Positions 53,501 to 60,492 of a stretch of DNA of 64,000 bases are shown here, in pieces; positions within the stretch are counted from its first letter, which is position 1; each line of letters starts with the position of its first letter. The notes beneath the pieces are model-generated. The model saw only the letters and a list, made by a program, of their open reading frames with translations. It was not told the DNA's origin and did not search any database. Origin of the DNA: Anaerolineae bacterium (GTDB lineage Bacteria > Chloroflexota > Anaerolineae > Promineifilales > Promineifilaceae); contig JAUIAP010000006.1 in assembly GCA_030425205.1 (NCBI GenBank), positions 124,001 to 188,000 of the forward strand, written 5' to 3'. The position numbers were made by a program, and so were the translations under genes.

Positions 53501-53771
53501 ATGGGGGTATCCCGTCGCCATCGGCACGGAAGATCGCTCGGGCTTGATCGGCGTGACCGCTTATTACAACGGCACAGGCGGTTTACCGAGTCCCAATATC
53601 GACACGCGCGTCATCAACAATGGTGGGCAAACATACACCTTCCGCGCCAAAGTCACGGCGGGTCTGTTCGCCGACAATAGTGCCGTTGCAACTGATGGAC
53701 ACGAGACATACATCGCACGTCATCGGTTGCGGGTTGGTGGTGACATCTTTTTGCCGTTGCTCAAACGGTAG
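50541..53771 (+). CDS. Secreted S8 (subtilisin-like) peptidase with PA and DUF11-like domains
   Basis: About 1076 residues. Signal peptide MKKFLLLILLLLLTVPLSAA, a propeptide (about 50-150), then the S8 domain: IAIIDSGI (Asp), GHGSHVAGIAAG (His), a PA insert at about 420-530 (CEPFNGTPFNGGIALVQRGDCPF), and GTSMAAPHVSGAAALL (Ser). A DUF11-like domain (PTPFYAGTPFTYTLQLINP) and a beta-rich region follow, ending IFLPLLKR. Exported protease, maybe surface-held by its tail. It has five TCGGCCGA copies in the coding region, all read S-A-D/E, and one before the start. ATG 50541 fits AGGAA. Confidence 0.92.
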   Translation: MKKFLLLILLLLLTVPLSAAQNDVLATPRAKQLQVKPLDNITQIRSTSREKGYSLNSRGNVRVVVELTTLPVVQQPSRSASAVRAQIAREQADLLDVVGVSADFAYDTLINGVALEISADALDTLRNHPAVKAVYPDSTYHLQLDASLRQINTSDAWLATGGAANAGRDMKIAIIDSGIEPLNPLFSGDAFTMPAGYPLGDCVTDYANFCNGKIIVARWYGENGGVPVGAIPQEIASPRDRQGHGSHVAGIAAGNFGSSGTVADSGDGVLEVISGVAPAAHLMVYKACWNGADCLGSGLLAALEDAVNDGADVINNSWGGDPGGNPLDNAFRTAIANAVTAGVPVIFSAGNDGNDAQTVTCPACIAETIAVANVHTNRIHGHHVQLIGNNIPPQFQNFSALPAAESPNAFPFSNAEIRVAETVGSANACEPFNGTPFNGGIALVQRGDCPFATKVANVRAAGANVLLITNDVGGPPVRFSTGGANQIPTLMLSQVDGLALRDWVLTHPADLVTIHGLSRRTNPGWDDIMATTSSRGPNGDATVLKPDIAAPGVNILSAGSYLFSPTGFRFDSGTSMAAPHVSGAAALLLQLNPDFSAEQVKSALMTTANNREILKEGGVSFADPFDMGAGRVDLARAIDSALTFAEPSYANPHCLALCEWTNTLKNVSGESWTGTVQADGLAIAVDSPSLSLAAGQSASIDITIDTRGLTPEQWHFGSLNFVSNGEITAHLPLAVYAVGGVERLVVQKSAETPTPFYAGTPFTYTLQLINPTATNQTYIMSDTLPANVEYIPNSATNGLVYDNVERRLSVIQELEPALRIVSADLGGYIDLLGQNPNLPPVECIGVCDDDFFAIEDQDFYYMGEHFDIIYVSVNGFAAFTPPPVGAATNEPQEMPSTDAPNHLVAPLWTDFDLEGTAADDAGGGKLYAAEVTDGVTVWNVFEWRNVEHWGNDQPGSPSNVVHTFQLWIQRGTSFIWFTYDRLDEFGQWGYPVAIGTEDRSGLIGVTAYYNGTGGLPSPNIDTRVINNGGQTYTFRAKVTAGLFADNSAVATDGHETYIARHRLRVGGDIFLPLLKR

Positions 53772-53774
53772 TGA

Positions 53775-54566
53775 TTACTGTTGTTGCTGTGTGGTTGTGA
53801 TATGCAAGGTTGCGCTATGTTGGCAAACAGCGTAGTTAAAACTCTGTTTCGTGATGACAACAGTCCATTCACCATAGGGGTTTTCCCCGTTTAGCTGGCT
53901 TAGGGAATCGGCCGATTGATAGCGTCCTGACGCGATATGATTGAGCCGATTCCCGCCGTCCGCAAAACGCATTTTCGCCCGTGCGCCGCTCTGCATTCCG
54001 GATAAATCCCCCACGGCAAACAACTCAATCTTTGTGCCGCTGGGGCTAACCAGCGCATAGCCAAGCACGCCTTTGTCAACCGTTTGAGCCGTGACGGCAC
54101 ATGCGGAGGCAGAGTACGTAAAGTCGATTTCAACCTCAACCGAAGCGATCCGTCGACCATCTTGTGGCCCTTGCAAAAGAATGGGCGTTTGTTTTGTGCC
54201 ACGCCCTTGATGAACGACCCATGCCGAGTTGGATTGGCTGGCGCCACTACCAACGGGTTGCGCCGTCTCCTCACCCCGGTCACCACCCGTTGCACAGGGT
54301 GGCCACGGGCCGCGCTCTGGAATCACGCATCCGCCGCTATTCGCACTGCCACCCCCACCCGTTGCACAGGGCGGCCATGGGCCACGCTCAGGGATCACAC
54401 AATCACTATTTGAGTCTGCTGCATTGCCACCCGTTGCACAAGGCGGCCACGGGCCACTTTCAGGAATCACACAGCCTTCGGCCGCAATCACCGTCGGTGT
54501 GGCGAGGCCAAATAAGACAAAAAACATCAAGACACTGCCAAACAACAATGAGAGAGTTAATTTCAT
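53775..54566 (-). CDS. Secreted Cys-repeat and P-domain-like protein
   Basis: 263 residues. A signal peptide (MKLTLSLLFGSVLMFFVLFGLATPTVIAA) precedes three copies of CVIPE-S/R-GPWPPCATGG, about 24 residues apart, each with two Cys. The C-terminal domain (about 120-263) resembles the P domain of proprotein convertases: LVSPSGTKIELF, GGNRLNHI, and NGENPYGEWTVVI. P domains are normally fused to S8 peptidases; here the protein is separate and converges on an S8 peptidase gene with 3 bp between stops. The Cys-repeat is unknown to me. Confidence 0.82.
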   Translation of the reverse strand: MKLTLSLLFGSVLMFFVLFGLATPTVIAAEGCVIPESGPWPPCATGGNAADSNSDCVIPERGPWPPCATGGGGSANSGGCVIPERGPWPPCATGGDRGEETAQPVGSGASQSNSAWVVHQGRGTKQTPILLQGPQDGRRIASVEVEIDFTYSASACAVTAQTVDKGVLGYALVSPSGTKIELFAVGDLSGMQSGARAKMRFADGGNRLNHIASGRYQSADSLSQLNGENPYGEWTVVITKQSFNYAVCQHSATLHITTTQQQQ

Positions 54567-54656
54567 TTGGACACCTATAAATAGCAACCACAAGTGACCG
54601 GTTTTTGACCCGCAGAAACCATCACTTTTGCAACTGGTTGTATACGTTTGTTGCGA

Positions 54657-55661
54657 TTACTGCGCTGCGACGTAAGCTCTGAGCATGACGGCGGGCTGAT
54701 CGGCCGAAATCTCAAATGCGCCCATTCCCGCAGGTAATAGTGTAAATCGGATGCGTGGTAAATCAATGGTGATATCACCGCCCGTTAGCGTCGTCTCACC
54801 ATCAATCGTCCCCCAAATTTCAAATGTGCTGCCGTCACAGTTGCCAGAAAATGTGCCACCCGCGTCGAAGGTGAAACGTTCGACGGTAAAATAGGTGTTG
54901 CTGACCAACTCAGTGCGTAGGAGATCATTTTCGGCCGAAATAACCACTTCTTCACCCGCCGTTGGTTCTACTTGCGCGAAGTTGATCACGTCCAACGCCT
55001 TCTCAACGTGCAGCGGTCGCGGTTGGCCATCGTTGCCAACACGATTCCAGTCGTAAACACGATAGGTCGTATTGGAATTTTGCTGAATTTCTGCGATCAG
55101 GATGCCGCCCAAAATCGCGTGGAGTGTTCCTGCGGGAACGTCGATAAAGTCCCCTGCGGTGACGGGGACATAGTGCAGATACTGCTCTAGATCACCCGCT
55201 GCAATCGCTTCTCGAAATGCCTCAGGCGTCGTTCCCTCTTTCACACCAAAGATAACGGCCGCATCTGGCTCTGCGTCCAAAATGACCCACATCTCTGTCT
55301 TTCCAAGCTCGTTGCCCTCATGCTCCAGCGCATACTCATCACGCGGATGCACCTGAACAGACAACGCGCGGTTTGCGTCGAGGAGTTTAATCAAGAGCGG
55401 GAATTTATCCCGCTCCTGCGCCCAACGGCTGCGCGACCCGATTAGATCAAGTCCTAACTTCTGATGCAATTCGGTCAGCGTCAATCCTGCGAAATCACCA
55501 TTGGCGACAACAGATTGACCATCAGGATGGGCCGCGATTTCCCAACTTTCTGCAATGTTGGTGTCTTGGGGGAGCGATCGGCCGAAAACCGTCTCCAAAT
55601 TGCGGCCGCCCCAAATATAATCTTTCAATACAGGTTCAAGGAGTAGCGGATATAATTTCAT
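54657..55661 (-). CDS. manA: Mannose-6-phosphate isomerase, class I
   Basis: About 334 residues. LYPLLLEPVLKDYIWGGRNL, IAESWEIAAHPDG, LDANRALSVQVHPRD with the zinc His, GKTEMWVIL, and PAGTLHAILGGILIAEIQQNSNTTYRVYDW are all present. It interconverts mannose-6-P and fructose-6-P, feeding GDP-mannose for the glycosyltransferases of the window. The start is 55661 (MKLYPLLL). It follows glgB by 34 bp. Confidence 0.92.
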   Translation of the reverse strand: MKLYPLLLEPVLKDYIWGGRNLETVFGRSLPQDTNIAESWEIAAHPDGQSVVANGDFAGLTLTELHQKLGLDLIGSRSRWAQERDKFPLLIKLLDANRALSVQVHPRDEYALEHEGNELGKTEMWVILDAEPDAAVIFGVKEGTTPEAFREAIAAGDLEQYLHYVPVTAGDFIDVPAGTLHAILGGILIAEIQQNSNTTYRVYDWNRVGNDGQPRPLHVEKALDVINFAQVEPTAGEEVVISAENDLLRTELVSNTYFTVERFTFDAGGTFSGNCDGSTFEIWGTIDGETTLTGGDITIDLPRIRFTLLPAGMGAFEISADQPAVMLRAYVAAQ

Positions 55662-55695
55662 TTTCGTCTCTATACTATTTACGGTTTGCTTGAAG

Positions 55696-57894
55696 CTACT
55701 CACGCTCTACTTCCACTTTTAGGAAAATAGTCGCCAATGGTGGCAACGTCAATTGAATCGAATGGGGCTGCCCGCGCCACTGCCCTGCCTCGGACGACAT
55801 GCGGAAATCGTTTGACACACCGCTGCCACCATACTCAGGGCTATCAGAATTGAGAACTTCTTGATAAACACCCGCAACTGGCACACCCAAGCGATATCCC
55901 TCACGCACCACAGGCGTAAAGTTACAGATGGCGATCACCAGCTCACCCGCGTTGCTGCTTCGCGCATAGGCCAATACGCTGTGTGCGCTATCATGAACTT
56001 CGAGCCACTCAAAACCATCCCACGACTCGTCATTTTCGTACAGCGGCGGATTAGCGCGGTAAAAGTGGTTTAGGTCGCGTACCCAGTTGCGAATTTCTAA
56101 ATGGGGTGACCCCTCATAGATTAAGTGCCAGTCCAGACTATGATTTTCCGTCCACTCCCGTCCCTGTGCGAACTCTGCCCCCATAAACATCAGCTTTTTG
56201 CCCGGATGTGAGAACATATACCCATACAAAACACGCAGGTTGGCAAACTTCTGCCATGAATCGCCCGGCATCTTGTCGATCATGCTCTTTTTCAAATGCA
56301 CGACTTCATCGTGTGAGAATGGCAACATGAAGCGTTCGCTGAAGGCGTAGAGCAGCGAAAAGGTCAATGTTCCATGATGATACATGCGATAGACCGGGTC
56401 GGTGGACATGTACTGCAATGTGTCATGCATCCAGCCCATATTCCACTTGATGTCGAAGCCTAAGCCGCCATCTTCTGGGCTCGCCGTCACACCGGCCCAA
56501 TCGGTCGATTCCTCAGCAATCGTGACAACACCGGGATATGTGTCGTGCAGTTTGCTGTTGAACTCACGTAAGAAGTGCACCGCCCCAATATTTTCGCGTC
56601 CGCCGTAAATGTTGGGAATCCACTGCCCCGCATCGCGTGAAAAGTCGAGGTAGAGCATGGAGGCGACTGCATCAACGCGTAATCCGTCGATGTGGTATTT
56701 CTCAATCCAGAATAGTGCATTACTGATCAAGAATTGGCGTACTTCATTGCGGTCAAAGTTAAACACGTAGGTTCCCCAATCGGGATGTTCACCCTGTCGT
56801 GGGTCGGCATGTTCGTAGAGCGCGGTTCCGTCAAATCGGCCGATTGCGTGCAAATCCTTCGGGAAATGGGCGGGAACCCAATCCAAAATCACCCCAATGC
56901 CTGCCTGATGGCAGCGATCGACAAATTCCTGAAAATCATCTGGCGTGCCAAAACGACTGGTCGCTGCAAAATAACCAACCACCTGATAACCCCATGAACC
57001 ATCAAACGGATGCTCTGCAACTGGCAATAGCTCCAAATGGGTATACCCCATTTCAGTCAGGTAGGGAATCAGCCGATCGGCCAGTTCAGAATAGGATAGC
57101 CACTCATCTTCAGCATTGCGTTGCCATGAGCCGAGATGACATTCATAGACGCTCATTGGAGCGGAAAAGCTGTTGCGCTCGGCACGTTTGGCAATCCATT
57201 CGTCATCCTGCCATTCGTGCTTGTTAATATCCCAGACAACAGAGGCATTATTCGGCCGAACTTCAGCATAAAACCCAACTGGGTCACTCTTCTTAACCGT
57301 CGCGCCAAACGCCGTTTTCACCTCATATTTGTAGATTTCCCCCTCACCCAAACCCGGAATGAAAATCTCCCATAGCCCCGCACCGGGATGGAAGCGCATT
57401 AAAGAGCGTCGTCCATCCCAATTATTGAAATTTCCGACCACGCTCACGCGCTGTGCGTTTGGTGCCCACACCACGAAGCGCGTACCCTGCACACCATCGA
57501 CTTCCATGACATGTGCGCCCAGCTTATCATACGCCCGCATGTCTGTTCCTTCACCAAGCAGATAGCGTTGCATGTCGTCTAGCGTGCTGGGAAACGCATA
57601 GACATCACGCCGCCGAATCGTCACCTCATTGTCGTAGGTGATGCCCAGCTCATAGGGCAGATCTTCCGTTGTGATCTCCCCCTCAAAAAATCCTAGTTTA
57701 TCGATGCGTTTGAGCGGCTTCTCTGTACCACTTTCCAGTCCAAAGACTACAACCGCCTCAGCCAGTGGCTCGAAGACTCGCACAACGATGTGTTCATCTA
57801 CTTCATGGGGACCAAGTACGCTGAACGCATTGCGATGGTCGCCACGAATGATTGCATGTACTTTTGTCTGCGAAAGTGTTGGAAGTTCTAGCAT
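55696..57894 (-). CDS. glgB: 1,4-alpha-glucan branching enzyme
   Basis: 732 residues, full length. An N-terminal CBM48-like pair (AFSVLGPHE, RVSVVGNFNNWDGRR), then the GH13 barrel: DWVPAHFPKD, GLRVDAVASML (nucleophile Asp), IAEESTDW (acid/base Glu), and FSHDEVVH. It makes alpha-1,6 branches in glycogen. Other glycogen genes are not next to it. Probably co-transcribed with the downstream manA. Confidence 0.95.
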   Translation of the reverse strand: MLELPTLSQTKVHAIIRGDHRNAFSVLGPHEVDEHIVVRVFEPLAEAVVVFGLESGTEKPLKRIDKLGFFEGEITTEDLPYELGITYDNEVTIRRRDVYAFPSTLDDMQRYLLGEGTDMRAYDKLGAHVMEVDGVQGTRFVVWAPNAQRVSVVGNFNNWDGRRSLMRFHPGAGLWEIFIPGLGEGEIYKYEVKTAFGATVKKSDPVGFYAEVRPNNASVVWDINKHEWQDDEWIAKRAERNSFSAPMSVYECHLGSWQRNAEDEWLSYSELADRLIPYLTEMGYTHLELLPVAEHPFDGSWGYQVVGYFAATSRFGTPDDFQEFVDRCHQAGIGVILDWVPAHFPKDLHAIGRFDGTALYEHADPRQGEHPDWGTYVFNFDRNEVRQFLISNALFWIEKYHIDGLRVDAVASMLYLDFSRDAGQWIPNIYGGRENIGAVHFLREFNSKLHDTYPGVVTIAEESTDWAGVTASPEDGGLGFDIKWNMGWMHDTLQYMSTDPVYRMYHHGTLTFSLLYAFSERFMLPFSHDEVVHLKKSMIDKMPGDSWQKFANLRVLYGYMFSHPGKKLMFMGAEFAQGREWTENHSLDWHLIYEGSPHLEIRNWVRDLNHFYRANPPLYENDESWDGFEWLEVHDSAHSVLAYARSSNAGELVIAICNFTPVVREGYRLGVPVAGVYQEVLNSDSPEYGGSGVSNDFRMSSEAGQWRGQPHSIQLTLPPLATIFLKVEVERE

Positions 57895-58001
57895 TATTTA
57901 TCCTTTGTTAGTTTATTGATCTTGCCTGATTTTACCATAGAGAGAACGAGTCAATGGTACAGGCAACATTCATTTTCATCCATCTATGCTATCATCTATA
58001 C

Positions 58002-59284
58002 AGGGTTTTTCAGTAGTCAGGAAAAAGAGAAGAGCAGACGAGAAATATGAAAATCGAAATGACGACGAGCATGTGCAAGATTGGAAAAGCCCATTTTTTG
58101 AGATAGACCGATGACGAAATTGTTTAAGGTTGCCATAACAGTAGCCATGTTTTGATGAGAGATGCGAGTGGCATCCTCATGCAAGGTGACATCACGGCGA
58201 TAATGGAGACCGTTCTCAATGCCCCAATAGTGGCGAGTGGCGGTCAATAATTGGCGTGCATCAGCAGAGTGAGGAGAACAAGAGGTAATGCCATAGACAA
58301 TCTCGGTCGTGGCGCGTTTAGATTTAGTGTGAGTGATGTGACGCTCAAGCATAAAAAGTTGTTGGAGTGCAGGCCAGTTAAGAAAGTTGTCTTTATCGAC
58401 CATCAAGGTGAGCCTGCGAAGCTCAATGCGACCGTGACCAGCGGTGGTTTCTTCAACAACGGTGCGCGGCAGGGGAGCAATATACCAACCCGCCGAGTGA
58501 TGTGGTGGAGTGAAGAATTGCCTCACATCAGCATTGAGGGTCGGTTGGTTGTCTTTGACAAACCACAGGTAATCGCCACCTCGACTGACAATTTCAGCCG
58601 ACAAGTCGCGTTGCGTTTGCATCGCATCGGCGCACACAATCCGTCCACGCAAATCAATCCCAGCCAACAGGCCAGCCGCCGCGCTAATTTCGTTCTCTGT
58701 GACCCCAACTTGTACCTGCTTAAGCACGACACCTTCTTCTGGCAAGTAGACTGCCAACAGATGCACACCGCGTTTCAGTCCTTTTGGAATCGTCCCACGC
58801 ATCGTTTTCCCGTCGATTGTCACTAATCGACTGGTGAATCCACCATAAGTTTGGTGTAGATAGTCGCGCAACACCTTCTCTAAATCATCTGGTTTCAAAA
58901 CCTCACTCATAATTGTGCGAATTGTGTTCAGACATACCATCCGTTGCCTTGACCACCCAAATAACGCCCACAATTGCTCTTGGCGTTCTCTGATCCATGT
59001 GGTCATCCCTGATGGCTTATCTTCTCCCGCCAATTTTGCCAATATCAGCATCACCACCACCATCGACAGTGGGTAGATTTTTCCTCTCGCTGCCCGTGTA
59101 TCCACCAATTTTTGACACTGTTTTTCTAGCTGCCCTATGTCAAATGCAATCGCCCCTTTCAGCCTCGATTCAAGTATAATTTGTCGCATTAGTTCCTCTT
59201 TTTGGTTATCGGTTTGTGATAATTACCACTTTACCAACCTGAGGAACTTTTTTCATTCTCTTCCACGACTACTGAAAAACCCTG
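58002..59284 (-). mobile_element. ISAs1-family insertion sequence
   Basis: 1283 bp. Perfect 18-bp terminal inverted repeats begin CAGGGTTTTTCAGTAGTC, and the element is flanked by the exact 10-bp direct repeat ATCATCTATA (57992-58001 and 59285-59294). The transposase gene is complete, so this is a recent insertion. It lies between glgB and the 3-methyladenine glycosylase gene and has no TCGGCCGA copy. Confidence 0.96.
58017..59189 (-). CDS. ISAs1-family transposase
   Basis: 390 residues. The N-terminal LSMVVVMLILAKLAGEDKPSGM segment, VTIDGKTMRG (first Asp), VCADAMQTQ (second), GGDYLWFVKDNQPTL, HGRIELR and a final HYWGIENGLHYRRDV are the family's conserved blocks. The stop overlaps the left inverted repeat. 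Intact by sequence. Confidence 0.95.
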   Translation of the reverse strand: MRQIILESRLKGAIAFDIGQLEKQCQKLVDTRAARGKIYPLSMVVVMLILAKLAGEDKPSGMTTWIRERQEQLWALFGWSRQRMVCLNTIRTIMSEVLKPDDLEKVLRDYLHQTYGGFTSRLVTIDGKTMRGTIPKGLKRGVHLLAVYLPEEGVVLKQVQVGVTENEISAAAGLLAGIDLRGRIVCADAMQTQRDLSAEIVSRGGDYLWFVKDNQPTLNADVRQFFTPPHHSAGWYIAPLPRTVVEETTAGHGRIELRRLTLMVDKDNFLNWPALQQLFMLERHITHTKSKRATTEIVYGITSCSPHSADARQLLTATRHYWGIENGLHYRRDVTLHEDATRISHQNMATVMATLNNFVIGLSQKMGFSNLAHARRHFDFHISRLLFSFS

Positions 59285-59392
59285 ATCATCTATACCGATG
59301 GATCTCGTCCTATCTCAACCTATCACTAAGAACGACATGTCTCTGATTGTACCAGACGATACACGACAGAGTTTGTTCTCAATTGTAAGCCC

Positions 59393-60007
59393 GTGATTCC
59401 AAGAGTAACACGCCCTTTTTATTCACAATCAGCTCGCACGGTCGCGCAAAGTCTGCTGGGCGCACGACTGGTCCACTGCGTGAATGATCAGCGCATTAGC
59501 GGCATCATTGTTGAGACAGAGGCTTACTGCGATGGGGAATCCCATGATCTAGCGTGTCACGGTTCGCGTAATGGTGGCAAACCCACCGCGCGGACAGCCG
59601 TGATGTTTGGCGAAGCAGGGCACATCTACATGTACCTCAACTATGGACTACACTGGCTGTTCAACATATCAACTGGCGAGACTGGCACACCCAACGCCGT
59701 CCTGATTCGCGCTATCGCCCCCGATGAAGGGGAGCCGTTCATGCGCGAACGGCGCGCCCCACAGTCGCGTTCTAACTGGACAAATGGTCCTGGTAAGTGG
59801 ACAAAGGCATTTGCGCTTGATGGCACATATAATGGCGTAGACCTGTGCGCCGCGAACAGCGACGTTTGGATCGAGCCAACACAAAACGAACCGCACATCA
59901 GTTGCGGTCCGCGTGTTGGCTTAGGCAAAACGCCCGAACCATGGTATTCAATTGAGTGGCGTTATTGGGTGACGAATAATCCGTTTGTGTCGAAATATCG
60001 ACCATAG
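59393..60007 (+). CDS. DNA-3-methyladenine glycosylase (AAG/MPG type)
   Basis: 204 residues. IVETEAYCDGESHDLACHG (with the catalytic Glu), FGEAGHIYMYLNYGLHW, GPGKWTKAF and a C-terminal GPRVGL are the family signatures. It removes alkylated purines. A GTG at 59393 is used, no clear ribosome-binding site; the nearby IS may have changed its promoter region. Confidence 0.92.
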   Translation: MIPRVTRPFYSQSARTVAQSLLGARLVHCVNDQRISGIIVETEAYCDGESHDLACHGSRNGGKPTARTAVMFGEAGHIYMYLNYGLHWLFNISTGETGTPNAVLIRAIAPDEGEPFMRERRAPQSRSNWTNGPGKWTKAFALDGTYNGVDLCAANSDVWIEPTQNEPHISCGPRVGLGKTPEPWYSIEWRYWVTNNPFVSKYRP

Positions 60008-60030
60008 CGACAAGTTTTTTGGAACTTGTA

Positions 60031-60405
60031 TTATTGCATCCGCAATACAACCCGTGCATCTTGCCAAAGCTCTTCCAAGTCATAGTACTCCCGTTTTTCG
60101 GGATCAAAGATGTGAACGACGATTGCGCCAAAGTCGATAAGCATCCAGCCATCGTCTGCATCGCCTTCCACACTCAGCGCAATTTCACGCGCTTCCTGCT
60201 TGGCCTCTTCCAACATGCCGTTGACTAACGCCTTGATTTGGCGATTGCTTTGTCCGTTGCAAAGCAAAAAATAGTCGGCAAAAATAACTTGTTCTTGCAT
60301 ATCGAGCAACAATACATCGCCGCCCTTTTTGTCGAGAATGGTTTCAACCAATAAATTGGCGAATTCTAGTGTGTCCAGTTGTGTAACCTCCGCTGTCATT
60401 TGCAT
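60031..60405 (-). CDS. rsfS: Ribosome silencing factor RsfS
   Basis: 124 residues. FANLLVETILDKKGGDVLLLDM, IFADYFLLCNGQSNRQIKALVNG, DDGWMLIDFGAIVVHIFDPEKREYYDLEELW are the family signature. It binds uL14 and prevents subunit joining in starvation. The start 60405 (MQMTAE) avoids the hairpin upstream, which a longer frame would cross. Confidence 0.95.
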   Translation of the reverse strand: MQMTAEVTQLDTLEFANLLVETILDKKGGDVLLLDMQEQVIFADYFLLCNGQSNRQIKALVNGMLEEAKQEAREIALSVEGDADDGWMLIDFGAIVVHIFDPEKREYYDLEELWQDARVVLRMQ

Positions 60406-60434
60406 TAGTGCATTGTAGCATGGGAGGCGGTTGG

Positions 60435-60478
60435 TGAACAGTGGGCAGTGAACAGCGATTCGGGAGGCTGTCCACTGC
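60435..60478. repeat. Hairpin GCAGTGAACAG upstream of rsfS
   Basis: GTGAACAGTGG is followed by GCAGTGAACAG (60445-60455), which pairs with CTGTCCACTGC (60468-60478) with one mismatch. The arm equals the hairpin arm at 29727-29737. Confidence 0.75.
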
Positions 60479-60492
60479 ATAGTGTCGGCGGC

